DNA of 64,000 nt from Acidiphilium sp. C61. Lineage in GTDB: Bacteria > Pseudomonadota > Alphaproteobacteria > Acetobacterales > Acetobacteraceae. The notes below the pieces were generated by a model. That model ran no database searches and was not told where the DNA came from. It saw only the letters and a program-made list of their open reading frames with translations. Shown one piece after another: positions 46,835-55,988 of this stretch. The number at the start of each line of letters is the position of its first letter. Position 1 is the first letter of the stretch. The stretch is from positions 558,001 to 622,000 of the forward strand of contig NZ_CACTIA010000005.1 of assembly GCF_902712915.1 (NCBI RefSeq). The letters run 5' to 3'. The position numbers were made by a program, and so were the translations under genes.

Positions 46835-47752
46835 ATGGCACTAGAGCGGCATATCGAAGCTTTCCTTGAATCGATGGTTGCCGAGCGCGGGGCGGCGCAG
46901 AACACCGTTCTTGCCTATCAGGCCGATCTCGCCGATTTCGCCGCGTTCTGCGCCTCGCGCGGCAGTGGGCCGGCTGCCGCCGATGCCACGATCGTGACCG
47001 ACTATCTCGCCAGCCTTGCGGCCGCAGGGCTTTCCGCCCGCACCCAGGCCCGCCGTCTCTCGGCGCTGCGGCAGTTCCAGCGCTTCCTGCTGCGCGACGG
47101 CCAGCGCCACGACGACCCCACTTCCCTCACTTCCTCGCCCAAGCAGCCGCGGACGCTCCCGAAAACGATCAGCGAGGCGGAGGTGAGCGCTTTGCTCGCC
47201 GCGGCAGGCACACTCCCTGGCGCCTCGGGGCGAGTTGCGGAGGCAGGGCTGGAAATCCTGTATGCGACCGGAATGCGGATTTCGGAAATGCTGGAACTGC
47301 CCGCCCATGCGCTACCGCTGGATGGCAACATGCTGCTGATCCGCGGCAAGGGCGGACGCGAGCGGATCGTGCCGCTGTCCGCAGCGGCGCGAGATGCGGC
47401 GAAGACATTGCTCGACACCAACCCCGAGCGGCCGGCGCGCTACCTTTTTCCGGGCCGCCGCAAGGGCATGCCGATGACCCGACAGGCTTTCGCGCGCCTG
47501 CTCAAGCGGGTTGCCCTCGCGGCGGGGATCGATCCCGGCCGGCTTTCACCGCACGCGCTGCGTCATGCCTTTGCGACCCATCTTCTCGCCCACGGCGCTG
47601 ATCTGCGCAGCCTGCAGACGCTTCTCGGCCATGCCGATATCTCGACAACGCAGATCTACACGCATGTCCTCGCGGAGCGACTGCAAAAGCTCATGGAAGA
47701 GCACCACCCGATGGCCCGCGAGGCTTCCGGGCCCGCCGAACAGATCCCCTGA
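46835..47752 (+). CDS. xerD: Tyrosine recombinase XerD/XerC
   Basis: 305 residues. Site-specific recombinase that resolves chromosome dimers at dif with its partner. N-terminal SAM-like core-binding domain, then the catalytic set Arg148 (TGMRISE), Lys172 (GKGGRER), His240 and Arg243 (HALRHAF), His266 (GHADIST) and Tyr275 (QIYTHV). XerD is favoured over XerC by overall pattern, not proved. No phage genes nearby. Ends before a dispersed repeat. Confidence 0.92.
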   Translation: MALERHIEAFLESMVAERGAAQNTVLAYQADLADFAAFCASRGSGPAAADATIVTDYLASLAAAGLSARTQARRLSALRQFQRFLLRDGQRHDDPTSLTSSPKQPRTLPKTISEAEVSALLAAAGTLPGASGRVAEAGLEILYATGMRISEMLELPAHALPLDGNMLLIRGKGGRERIVPLSAAARDAAKTLLDTNPERPARYLFPGRRKGMPMTRQAFARLLKRVALAAGIDPGRLSPHALRHAFATHLLAHGADLRSLQTLLGHADISTTQIYTHVLAERLQKLMEEHHPMAREASGPAEQIP

Positions 47753-47756
47753 ACAG

Positions 47757-47846
47757 CTAGAGCATCATCCGATCGGGTAAAAATATTAATTTTGTCAATA
47801 TGATAGAACACGACATCCGATCCGAACGGATCGGAAAGTGCTCCAG
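47757..47846. repeat. Dispersed palindromic repeat, copy 4 (module B half)
   Basis: Reverse orientation, like copy 2. Half of module B (CTAGAGCATCATCCGATCGG) is followed by an AT-rich linker (AAATATTAATTTTGTCAATA) and a full module A (47805-47845) with inner arms CCGATCC-GAAC-GGATCGG. Lies 5 bases after the xerD stop and 4 bases before the flhG stop, between convergent genes. Confidence 0.82.
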
Positions 47847-47849
47847 CGC

Positions 47850-48701
47850 CTATTTAGCGAGCAGCCTGCGAGCAATCGACTGAATGACCGCTGCAGTGGG
47901 GGATTGCGGGAATTCCGAGAGAAACAGGCGCTGCCCGCGGATCGCCTCGCCGATATTGTCGTCCCGCTGTATGATGCCGAGCAGCGGCGGATCAAGGCGC
48001 AAGAAGCCGCGGGCGGCGCGCGCCAGCGCGGCATGCGCCCTCCGGCCGGCAGGCTCGGTCTCGATCTGGTTGATCACGATCCGCGCATCGACGGCGGCTC
48101 CACGATCAGCCCGATCCCGCTGGAGCAGCTTGAGCACGGCATAGCCATCGGTCAGGCTCGCCGGATCGCCGGTGGAGATCAGAACCAGAGTATCTGCCAG
48201 CGCCGCGAGATGGCGCGATGCGGGCTCGACCCCCGTGCCGAGGTCGAGCAGCACGATGTCGTATCTGGTCTTCGCATCCAGCAGGCTGCCCACGAGGCGC
48301 TCGATCACGACTGGATCGAGGCCGGAGAAGGTGCCTGAGCCCGCCTCTCCGGCCAGCAGGTCGAACCCGCCCTGGCCGACCCTGACGATGCTGTCCGCGA
48401 GCGACGCCTCGTTGCGCAGGACCGCCCCGATATCGGACTCGGCAAGATGGCCGAGCTGGATATCGGCATTGGCGAGCCCGAAATCCGCATCGAGAACCAG
48501 AACACGCGCGCCGCGCGCGCTCATCGCCTGCGCGAGCGACAATGTGAGCCAGGTCTTGCCCACGCCGCCCTTGCCAGATGCAATGGCAATCAGTCGCGGC
48601 TGCGTGCGCGGCACGGCCGTTACCGCGGAACGCTGCGCGCGGTCATGGAGAGCGGACACGCCGGCGGGGCGGAGAAAGGCGGGCTCAGGCCGCATGAGCA
48701 A
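47850..48701 (-). CDS. flhG: Flagellar number regulator FlhG/FleN (MinD-like ATPase)
   Basis: 283 residues. MinD/ParA-type ATPase that limits flagellar number with FlhF. Deviant Walker A GKGGVGKT (43-50), DADFGLANADIQLG (about 71-84) and a conserved LLDLGTGV near 150. An N-terminal tail of about 35 residues precedes the ATPase, as in FlhG proteins that contact FlhF. Overlaps the flhF stop by 17 bases; the start could be the Met two codons later. Last gene of the flagellar operon. Confidence 0.92.
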   Translation of the reverse strand: MLMRPEPAFLRPAGVSALHDRAQRSAVTAVPRTQPRLIAIASGKGGVGKTWLTLSLAQAMSARGARVLVLDADFGLANADIQLGHLAESDIGAVLRNEASLADSIVRVGQGGFDLLAGEAGSGTFSGLDPVVIERLVGSLLDAKTRYDIVLLDLGTGVEPASRHLAALADTLVLISTGDPASLTDGYAVLKLLQRDRADRGAAVDARIVINQIETEPAGRRAHAALARAARGFLRLDPPLLGIIQRDDNIGEAIRGQRLFLSEFPQSPTAAVIQSIARRLLAK

Positions 48702-49566
48702 CAGCGTCGCTGGCGGTGCAGGCGGCGAGCAGGCGCTCGACGATGAAGGCGGGTGTTACGGGCTCGAGCGCATCGCTGACGCGCCCGGAGGTTCCCGCCT
48801 CGGTCAAGGTGAGCGGCACGGCACCGGCGGTCGCGACCAGGCCGCCGAGACGGCGGGATATGTCAAGCCGGGTCGGGATCAGCGAGGTTGCGCCCGCATC
48901 ATGAAACCGCGAGGCGATCTCGACACTGTCGGCCGCATCAAGGCCGGCTGGCAACACAAGCGCCACGGTCCCGCCAACCTCCTCCGCCATCGAACGGAGC
49001 GTATCCATCTCGGCGTTATCGAACGGATCCATGCCCGGCAGGTCGATCAATGTCGGCCGCAGCGTGGCCGGCCGCCGCCGGATGGCCTTGGTGTTGGAGG
49101 CAGTGTCGATGAATTCGGCCCGCAGGATCCGGCAGAGCGCGGCAAGCTGGGCAGAAGCCCCCGCACGGTTCTGATCGGCATTGATCACGGTGGGCCTAAT
49201 ACCCGAGAGCGTGAAGCGCGTGGCAAGTTTCACCGTCGTCATCGTCTTGCCGGCACCCGGCGGACCGGCGATGATCAGCGGGCGGTCGAAATCGAGCTTG
49301 CCAAAGGCAAACGTGCCGGCGACGGCCTCGTCCGGCGACTGATTTGCCCATGCGGTCGCGAGTTCAGCCGGTACACCATGGAACGACAGCGCCTGCCGCC
49401 AGGGATTGGTCGAATCCTGCGGCACTTCGGGATCCAGCGCCACAGTGATCTCGAATTCGCGCCCCCGACGTCGGCTGTCGAGGATCAGCGCATCAGGGCC
49501 GAGCAGACGATGGGCCTCGGCGAATGCTTCGCGCATGGAGGCCGACCTGATCACTTTGACTTTCAT
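48685..49566 (-). CDS. flhF: Flagellar GTPase FlhF, short and divergent
   Basis: 293 residues; typical FlhF is 380-450, so the B and N regions are short. SRP-type GTPase that sets the flagellar assembly site. G1 GPPGAGKT (101-108) and the insertion-box pattern DQNRAGASAQL (131-141) are intact, but G3, normally DTAGR, reads DLPGM (175-179); G4 is TRLD. Starts directly after flhA with no gap. Confidence 0.9.
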   Translation of the reverse strand: MKVKVIRSASMREAFAEAHRLLGPDALILDSRRRGREFEITVALDPEVPQDSTNPWRQALSFHGVPAELATAWANQSPDEAVAGTFAFGKLDFDRPLIIAGPPGAGKTMTTVKLATRFTLSGIRPTVINADQNRAGASAQLAALCRILRAEFIDTASNTKAIRRRPATLRPTLIDLPGMDPFDNAEMDTLRSMAEEVGGTVALVLPAGLDAADSVEIASRFHDAGATSLIPTRLDISRRLGGLVATAGAVPLTLTEAGTSGRVSDALEPVTPAFIVERLLAACTASDAVAHAA

Positions 49567-51642
49567 TCAAATCGCTCCAACGGTTCTGATACGGGCACGC
49601 GGGAAAATTTCGGTCTGGGCAAGCACTGGGGTGGTCGGACGGATACGTTCGACGATTGCCCGTACATGGGCGCGAAGTTGCGGACTGGTGAGCAGCACGG
49701 GCGTCTCGCCCTCGGCACCTGCGGCCTCGCAAACCTGCGCGAGCCGTCGCGTGAACTCGGTCAGCCGGTTTGGCGCAAGCGCCAGCTGCCGCGCCTCGGC
49801 GGGGCCCACCAGCGCCTCGGTGAGCTCGGTTTCCCACTCCGTGCCGATGATCACGAGCGGAACATATCCGTGCGATCCGGTATGGGCATCTGTCAGCTGG
49901 CGAGCGAGGCGGGTGCGGACATGCGCGGCAATGGCCGGGATCGCCCGCAATTGCATCGAGACCGCCTCGTGAATGCCCTCGAGGATTGTCGGAAGATCAC
50001 GGATCGATACGCGCTCGGCCAGCAGGGCCTGCAGCACGCGCTGGACCCCGCCGACCGAGAAATGCGTCGGGATGAGGTCGGTAACGAGGCGCTGCTGTTC
50101 ACGCGGCAGGTCGTCAAGCAGCTTCTGGGTTTCGGCGAAGGAAAGCATTTCAGCCATGTTGTCCTTGACCACTTCGGTCAGGTGCGTGGTCAGCACGCTC
50201 GCCGGGTCGACCACCGTGCATCCGAGCCCGATCGCCCTTTCACGGTCTACCTGGTCGATCCAGATCGCCGGCAGGCCAAAGGCAGGCTCGGTGGTCGGGT
50301 CGCCCGGCAGCTCCGGCCGGGTCCCCGAGGGCGTCATGGCCAGCAACCGGGTCGGCTGCAGAACGCCCGATGCTGCCTCGATCTCCTTGATCCGCACGGA
50401 ATAGGTCGTCGCCGCCAGCTGCATGTTGTCCTGAATCCGCACCGGCGGGAGGATGAAGCCCATTTCGGTGGCGATCGCCCGGCGCAGCGCCTTGATCTGT
50501 TCGGTCAGGCGGGGCGTGTCGCCGCCCGCCAGAACAAGCAGCGCATAGCCGAGTTCGAGCCTGATCTGGTCGATTTTCAGCGCATCGGTAATCGGCGGCT
50601 CCGCCGGGCCAGCGGGTTCCGGTGTCGCCACCTCATGGTCGGACTGCGGCGGATTCTTCCATCGGTAATATGCCCCCCACCCCGAAAGGCCTGACAAGGC
50701 GAGAAACGGGATGAACGGCAACCCGGGCAGGATTGCGAGTACGAAGGCGCCGGCTGATGCAATCGCCAGCGGCTTGTGCGAGCGGCTGAGCTGGGCCACC
50801 AGCGCGGCATCCGCGGTACCTTCAGCGCTGCCTTTGGTCACCACGATACCTGCGGCCACCGAAACCAGCAGTGCGGGAATCTGCGATACCAGTCCCTCAC
50901 CGATCGAGAGAGTGGTAAACGCCGATGCGGCGTCATGCACTGACATGCCGCGCTGCACGACGCCGATGGCAAAGCCGCCGACGATGTTGATGGACGTGAT
51001 GATCAGGGCCGCGATCGCGTCACCGCGCACGAATTTCGCGGCACCATCCATCGCACCGTAAAAGCCGCTTTCCTGCTCGAGGTCGGCACGCTTGCGGCGG
51101 GCCGTCACCTCGTTGATCGCGCCAGAATTGAGCTCGGCATCGATCGCCATCTGCTTGCCGGGAATACCATCGAGGGTGAACCGCGCCGCGACCTCGGCGA
51201 CGCGGGTGGAGCCCTTTGTGATCACGATGAAGTTCACGACGATCAGGATCGCGAAAACGATCAGCCCGATCAGCAGGTCGCCGCCCATGAGAAAGCCGCC
51301 GAAGGCTGCGATCACGTGGCCGGCGGCTTCGGCTCCCTCATTGCCGTGCGACAGGATTTCGCGCGTCGCGGCGATGTCAAGGGAAAGGCGAAGCAGCGTG
51401 GTCAGCAGAAGGACCGTCGGGAAGCTCGTGAAGTCGATCGGCCGGCGGATGAACAGCGCGACCATGAGCACAAGGATACTGCCGGTGAAGGAGAGCGACA
51501 GGCCGGTATCCAGCAGGAAAGGCGGCAGCGGCACGATCAGGATGGTGATGATGCACACCACACCGACCGCGAGACCGATATCGGTGCCGATCCGGATTTC
51601 CTGCAGACGCCCCCGCAGAGTTGCGATATCTGTAGCAGCCAT
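49567..51642 (-). CDS. flhA: Flagellar type III export gate protein FlhA
   Basis: 691 residues. Export gate subunit: N-terminal half with about eight membrane helices and the FHIPEP-type loop region (RVAEVAARFTLDGIPGKQMA, near 147-166), then a cytoplasmic domain that docks chaperone-substrate complexes. The start overlaps the flbD stop by one base (TGATG). Confidence 0.96.
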   Translation of the reverse strand: MAATDIATLRGRLQEIRIGTDIGLAVGVVCIITILIVPLPPFLLDTGLSLSFTGSILVLMVALFIRRPIDFTSFPTVLLLTTLLRLSLDIAATREILSHGNEGAEAAGHVIAAFGGFLMGGDLLIGLIVFAILIVVNFIVITKGSTRVAEVAARFTLDGIPGKQMAIDAELNSGAINEVTARRKRADLEQESGFYGAMDGAAKFVRGDAIAALIITSINIVGGFAIGVVQRGMSVHDAASAFTTLSIGEGLVSQIPALLVSVAAGIVVTKGSAEGTADAALVAQLSRSHKPLAIASAGAFVLAILPGLPFIPFLALSGLSGWGAYYRWKNPPQSDHEVATPEPAGPAEPPITDALKIDQIRLELGYALLVLAGGDTPRLTEQIKALRRAIATEMGFILPPVRIQDNMQLAATTYSVRIKEIEAASGVLQPTRLLAMTPSGTRPELPGDPTTEPAFGLPAIWIDQVDRERAIGLGCTVVDPASVLTTHLTEVVKDNMAEMLSFAETQKLLDDLPREQQRLVTDLIPTHFSVGGVQRVLQALLAERVSIRDLPTILEGIHEAVSMQLRAIPAIAAHVRTRLARQLTDAHTGSHGYVPLVIIGTEWETELTEALVGPAEARQLALAPNRLTEFTRRLAQVCEAAGAEGETPVLLTSPQLRAHVRAIVERIRPTTPVLAQTEIFPRARIRTVGAI

Positions 51643-52997
51643 CAGGCGGCAACACCGTTATGGGGTGCCGGAACATCGGCACCACGGGCGGCATAGTCAC
51701 GCAGCTTGTTGCGCAGCGCACGGATGGAAATTCCGAGAATGGTTGCCGCATGGGTGCGATTGCCGAGGCAGCGATTCAACGTCTCCAGGATCAGCGCCTG
51801 TTCGACATCCTCGACCCGCCGCCCGACAAGCGCGCCAATCGTGCCGCCCGACGCCAGAGCTTCTCCGGCATCGAGCATGCCCGGCTGATCCCGTGCTTCG
51901 CCCGAGAGGCCGATATGCTCGACATCGATCATCGGACCCGGCGACAGCAGGACCGCACGATGCATCGTGTTCTCAAGCTCACGCACATTCCCGCGCCAGG
52001 TATGGGCAAGCAGGCGTTCCACTGCCCGGCTGGTCAGGTGCTTTACCCCCGCCTCGTTCAACCGGGCATAATGCGCCACGAAATGATGTGCGAGCGGCGC
52101 GATATCATCCGGGCGCTGGCGCAGCGGCGGAATCCGCAGAGTGACAACGTTGAGACGAAAGAACAGGTCCTCGCGGAAACGTCCATCCGTAATCGCGGCA
52201 CCAAGGTCGGCATTCGTCGCGGCGAGGATGCGCACATCCACCGGCACCGGACGGTCGCCACCCAACCGGTCGACCGTGCGTTCCTGCAGCGTGCGGAGCA
52301 GCTTGGCCTGCAGGCGCACATCCATCTCGCCGATTTCGTCAAGCAGAAGCGTGCCACGATCAGCCGCCTCGAACTTGCCGGCGCGCCGTGCGATCGCGCC
52401 GGAGAATGCCCCTTTTTCGTGACCGAACAGCTCCGACTCAAGCAGCGTGTCCGGTATAGCTGCGCAATTGAGAGCCACGAAGGCCCCCTTGCTACGCCGT
52501 GAGCGGCCATGAATGTAGCGAGCCAGCACCTCCTTGCCGGTGCCGCTCTCGCCCATGATCAGGATCGACGCGGTGGACTGCGCCACCTGATCCGCCTGGG
52601 CCAGGACCGCGCGCATGGCGGGATCGCGAACAATGAACTCGCCCTGCTGCTCCGCCGATACGGCCGACAGGATGGCCGCGATCAGGTCGGAATCCGGCGG
52701 CAGGGGCAGATATTCCCGCGCCCCGGCACGGATCGCGTCCACCGCCGCATCTTCGTCGTCCTCGGCACCGGCTGCGACAACCATCGTGGTGAACCGCTCG
52801 GCCACAAGCCGCTTCATCAGTTCGCAGAGGTCATGCTTGACATCGCAGATGATGAGGTCGGTTCGCGCATCCGTACGCAGGCTGTGCAGGGCCGCATCGA
52901 TGGTTTCCGCCTGGGCAAGCGTGGCACCGCGGGAAGCCGCAATGCGCGCCGCGACGCCAAGCTCACCCGACAACGAACCGATGATGAGAACCCGCAT
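51642..52997 (-). CDS. flbD: Sigma-54-dependent flagellar regulator FlbD
   Basis: 451 residues. Degenerate receiver (about 1-115), AAA+ domain with Walker A GESGTGKE (149-156), Walker B LLLDEI (217-222) and a C-terminal Fis-type helix-turn-helix (THAATILGISIRALRNKL, about 415-432). Activates late flagellar promoters with sigma-54. The sigma-54 contact loop reads GAFSGA (196-201) instead of GAFTGA. Embedded in the flagellar operon between fliN and flhA, as FlbD is with fliN in Caulobacter. Confidence 0.92.
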   Translation of the reverse strand: MRVLIIGSLSGELGVAARIAASRGATLAQAETIDAALHSLRTDARTDLIICDVKHDLCELMKRLVAERFTTMVVAAGAEDDEDAAVDAIRAGAREYLPLPPDSDLIAAILSAVSAEQQGEFIVRDPAMRAVLAQADQVAQSTASILIMGESGTGKEVLARYIHGRSRRSKGAFVALNCAAIPDTLLESELFGHEKGAFSGAIARRAGKFEAADRGTLLLDEIGEMDVRLQAKLLRTLQERTVDRLGGDRPVPVDVRILAATNADLGAAITDGRFREDLFFRLNVVTLRIPPLRQRPDDIAPLAHHFVAHYARLNEAGVKHLTSRAVERLLAHTWRGNVRELENTMHRAVLLSPGPMIDVEHIGLSGEARDQPGMLDAGEALASGGTIGALVGRRVEDVEQALILETLNRCLGNRTHAATILGISIRALRNKLRDYAARGADVPAPHNGVAA

Positions 52998-53004
52998 GGC
53001 CGTC

Positions 53005-53367
53005 CTATCCGTTGCGGTCGGATTTGACGATTTCGGTCATCGTGATGCCGAGCTTGGTTTCGTCGAGCATCACGACCTCGCCGCGCGCGATCAGGCGGTT
53101 ATTGACGAAGATGTCGATCGGGTCCCCCGCCTTGCGATCGAGCTCGACAACGGCGCCGCGCCCGAGCTTCAGCAACTGGCTGACCTGCATCGTCGAGCGC
53201 CCCAGAACGGCGCTGACGAGCACGGGAATATCGTAAACTGCCTCCAGATCCCGGCTCGGCCGCTGGGAGTCGCCACTATCCCCCGCGGGGCGGCGGGAAA
53301 CGGGTGCGAGTTGCAGATCCGACAGGGTCTGCCCGTTGGGGGTCGGCTCTGTGATATCAGATGACAA
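53005..53367 (-). CDS. fliN: Flagellar motor switch protein FliN
   Basis: 120 residues. C-ring protein: a disordered N-terminal tail of about 40 residues, then the SpoA domain VYDIPVLVSAVLGRSTMQVS, VVELDRKAGDPIDIFVNNRL, ARGEVV and LGITMTEIV. Overlaps the fliG stop by 11 bases. No fliH lies between fliG and fliN. Confidence 0.95.
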   Translation of the reverse strand: MSSDITEPTPNGQTLSDLQLAPVSRRPAGDSGDSQRPSRDLEAVYDIPVLVSAVLGRSTMQVSQLLKLGRGAVVELDRKAGDPIDIFVNNRLIARGEVVMLDETKLGITMTEIVKSDRNG

Positions 53368-54367
53368 GGTCGTCTTCCTTTCCGGTACCGATCTCGATTT
53401 CGCCCTGGGCTGCGAGTTCCTTGGCGGTGCTCACGATCGTGAGTTGTGCTGCATCGACATCCCGCAGCCTGACGGGGCCGAGCGCCTCGATATCCTCGCG
53501 CAGCATCTTCGCGGCGCGTTCGGTCATGTTACTCATGAACAGATCGCGGATCTTTTCCGAAGCCCCCTTCAGGGCAAGCGGCATGATGTCGCTATCGACC
53601 GCGCGCAGGACGGTCTGGATATCCCGCGGCGCAAGACGGATGAGATCCTCAAAGGTAAACATCAGCGAGCGGATGCGGCTGGCGGCTTCCTGGTTGCGGT
53701 TTTCCAGCGCGCTGAACATGCGGCTCTCGACCGTGCGGTCGAACGAGTTGAAGATTTCCGCGAGCTTCTCGTGTGGATCTCGCTGAATGCTCGATGAAAG
53801 ATTGACCATGAAGTCGACCTTCAGGGTCCGTTCGACATCGTCGACCGCTTCGCGCTGCAATCCTTCGATCGTCAGCATCCGCTCGATAACCTCGATCGCC
53901 AGAGGTTCCGGCAGCAACGCGATGACACGGGCCGCATGCTCGGCAGTAACCCTTGACAGCACCATTGCCGCCGTTTGCGGGTGTTCGTGGCAGAGATAAT
54001 CGGAGAGCACCGACTCGTTCACCTTGCCGAGCTTGTCCCAGATATTCTTGCCCGCCGGGCCATGGATATCCTCAAGGATCTGGTCGACCCGGCCCGGCGG
54101 GATCATCTTGCGGAGCAGTCTCTCCGCCAGTTCCGCCGAGCCCGACACGCCCGAGGTCCGCCCCATCCGTCCGGCAAATTCAAGGCAGAGCGCCTCGATG
54201 GTCGCCGCCGGCACCGAACGGAGGGCGACCATGGCGCGCGACACCTCGCGTAGCTCGTCGTCACTGAGTAGCGCCATCAGCTTCCCGCCGGCTTCCTCGC
54301 CGAGGGCAAGGATCAGCGCCGCCGCCCGCGCAGGCCCCTTGAGCTGAAGCTCGTCCGTCTCGCTCAT
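53357..54367 (-). CDS. fliG: Flagellar motor switch protein FliG
   Basis: 336 residues. C-ring rotor protein that binds FliF by its N-terminal domain and MotA by its C-terminal domain. The middle EHPQTAAMVLSRV motif (about 128-140) and C-terminal charged helix RAVDSDIMPLALKGASEKIR are present. Overlaps fliF by 4 bases. Confidence 0.96.
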   Translation of the reverse strand: MSETDELQLKGPARAAALILALGEEAGGKLMALLSDDELREVSRAMVALRSVPAATIEALCLEFAGRMGRTSGVSGSAELAERLLRKMIPPGRVDQILEDIHGPAGKNIWDKLGKVNESVLSDYLCHEHPQTAAMVLSRVTAEHAARVIALLPEPLAIEVIERMLTIEGLQREAVDDVERTLKVDFMVNLSSSIQRDPHEKLAEIFNSFDRTVESRMFSALENRNQEAASRIRSLMFTFEDLIRLAPRDIQTVLRAVDSDIMPLALKGASEKIRDLFMSNMTERAAKMLREDIEALGPVRLRDVDAAQLTIVSTAKELAAQGEIEIGTGKEDDLVI

Positions 54368-55929
54368 TGCACCGGTTCCTGGCCGATCCAGTCGCGCAGC
54401 ACCGCTACGCTTGCGTCAGGATGCCGCTCGATCAGGTCGGCGATGACCTTCACCGGATTGGTCTCATCGACACTGGCCGGCCCCGCGATCGCTGCGGTTT
54501 GCTCGCCATTCGCCGTCGAAGGCGGCTCGATTGCGGCCACCACCGGTTCGAGAATGCGGCGGACCATTGGCTTGAACACCACGAGCAGCGCCGCGATGGC
54601 GACACCTGCGGCCAGCAGCATGCGCAGCAGCGGCATCAGCAATCCGCTCGAAAGAAAGCGGTCAAGGAGCGAGGGCGCGTGCATGGCCGGCAACTGGTTC
54701 GGCGCAAACTGCAGGGACTGGACATCAACCACATCACCGCGCGACTTGTTGTAGCCGATCGCGGTTTTGACGAGATCCCGGATCTGCGTGATCTGCGCGG
54801 CCGTGCGGGGCTTCCAGACCAACTGCCCCTTCGGCCCTTTGGACGGCACTTCATCGAGCATCACGGCAACGCTGATCCGGGTAATCTGCGGTGTCGCGTG
54901 CACGATGTGCTTCACGCTCTGGCTGATCTCGTAGTTGGTCGTCTGCGTCGACTTGCTTTGGGTATCGAGCCGCGTCGGCGACGAACTCTTAGGCTGGGCG
55001 CCGGGCAGGTTGTTTGAAACCGATACGGTCTTGTTCGCCCCGTTGCTGCGCGCGCTTTTCGAACGCGTCTGCTCCTGGCTGCGCACGACCTGTCCGTTCG
55101 GGTCATACGTGGTCGAGGTCTGGTCGCTGCGATCGAAATCCATCGACACGGCGGTAACGACCCGCACGGCGCTGGGTCCGACCACGGCAGCCAGCATCGA
55201 CCGGACAGCGTCCGACAGCTGGTGTTCGGTCGACCGCTTCAGCGCCGCATCGCGGGCGTTGAGCAGCGAGTCGTCGGTGCGCCCGGCCTGGGCGAGCAGA
55301 TCGCCCCGGTTGTCGACGATCGATATGTTGGTCGGTTTCAGCCCCGGCACCGCCGAAGCCACAAGGTTGAGGATCGCATCGACACTTTCATGATCGAGCG
55401 GTGCGGCGCCAGCGAGCGAGAGCATCACGCTGGCCTGGGCCGGCGCCGTGCTGAGGCTGAACTCGTCGCGCCGGGGAAGCACAACCTGCACGCGGGACGC
55501 CGAGACGCCATGGATCAGGTCGATCGTCCGCTCAAGTTCGGAATCGAGGGCGCGCGTTTCGTCGATCCGGTTCAGAAAACTGGAGCCAAGGAGCGGGTTC
55601 TTGTGATCGAAGATGGCGAAGCCGTCGGACGAGCCGGCCGGAAGGTTGTGTTGCGCCAGCAGAAGCCGCGCCTCGTCGAGCTGGGCGGGCGTAACCAGGA
55701 CGCTATGCCCGCCCTCCCCGATCGAATAGGGAATGTGTGCAGCCTTCAGCGTCGCGGTGATCTGGCCGGCATCCTTGAGGCCGAGACCCGAATACAGCGT
55801 TGCTGACGGGGAAGGACCACCGGTCAGCACCAATGCCGCCATCAGCCCAAGCACAGCAACCGCCACGGCCCCCATGGCACCCAGCTTTACCGGGCCCAGC
55901 GCCTTCAGGTTCGCGATCAGCTGTTTCAT
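54364..55929 (-). CDS. fliF: Flagellar MS-ring protein FliF
   Basis: 521 residues. Two membrane helices (about 18-38 and 440-460) flank periplasmic ring-building domains; TLYSGLGLKDAGQIT near 43 and SVMLSLAG near 175 fit the YscJ/FliF domain. The C-terminal end contacts FliG. ATG at 55929 (MKQLIANLKALG) is chosen because it matches the family N-terminus; an ATG at 56025 would add 32 atypical residues. First gene of the operon, with an inverted repeat in its leader. Confidence 0.94.
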   Translation of the reverse strand: MKQLIANLKALGPVKLGAMGAVAVAVLGLMAALVLTGGPSPSATLYSGLGLKDAGQITATLKAAHIPYSIGEGGHSVLVTPAQLDEARLLLAQHNLPAGSSDGFAIFDHKNPLLGSSFLNRIDETRALDSELERTIDLIHGVSASRVQVVLPRRDEFSLSTAPAQASVMLSLAGAAPLDHESVDAILNLVASAVPGLKPTNISIVDNRGDLLAQAGRTDDSLLNARDAALKRSTEHQLSDAVRSMLAAVVGPSAVRVVTAVSMDFDRSDQTSTTYDPNGQVVRSQEQTRSKSARSNGANKTVSVSNNLPGAQPKSSSPTRLDTQSKSTQTTNYEISQSVKHIVHATPQITRISVAVMLDEVPSKGPKGQLVWKPRTAAQITQIRDLVKTAIGYNKSRGDVVDVQSLQFAPNQLPAMHAPSLLDRFLSSGLLMPLLRMLLAAGVAIAALLVVFKPMVRRILEPVVAAIEPPSTANGEQTAAIAGPASVDETNPVKVIADLIERHPDASVAVLRDWIGQEPVQ

Positions 55930-55988
55930 CGGCCGTGGGACCCCGATTTTGAGTCCCGACGCAGCCAGTTGTTGAACTGCATGTATCC

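Noticed and set aside
46833..46850. Sigma-54-like element (TGGCAC-N5-CGGCA) at the xerD start
   Set aside because: It overlaps the start codon itself, cannot serve xerD, and matches by chance in GC-rich DNA.
46835..47752. Phage or integron integrase
   Set aside because: Length and motifs fit chromosomal XerC/XerD, and no attachment site, cargo or phage genes are nearby.
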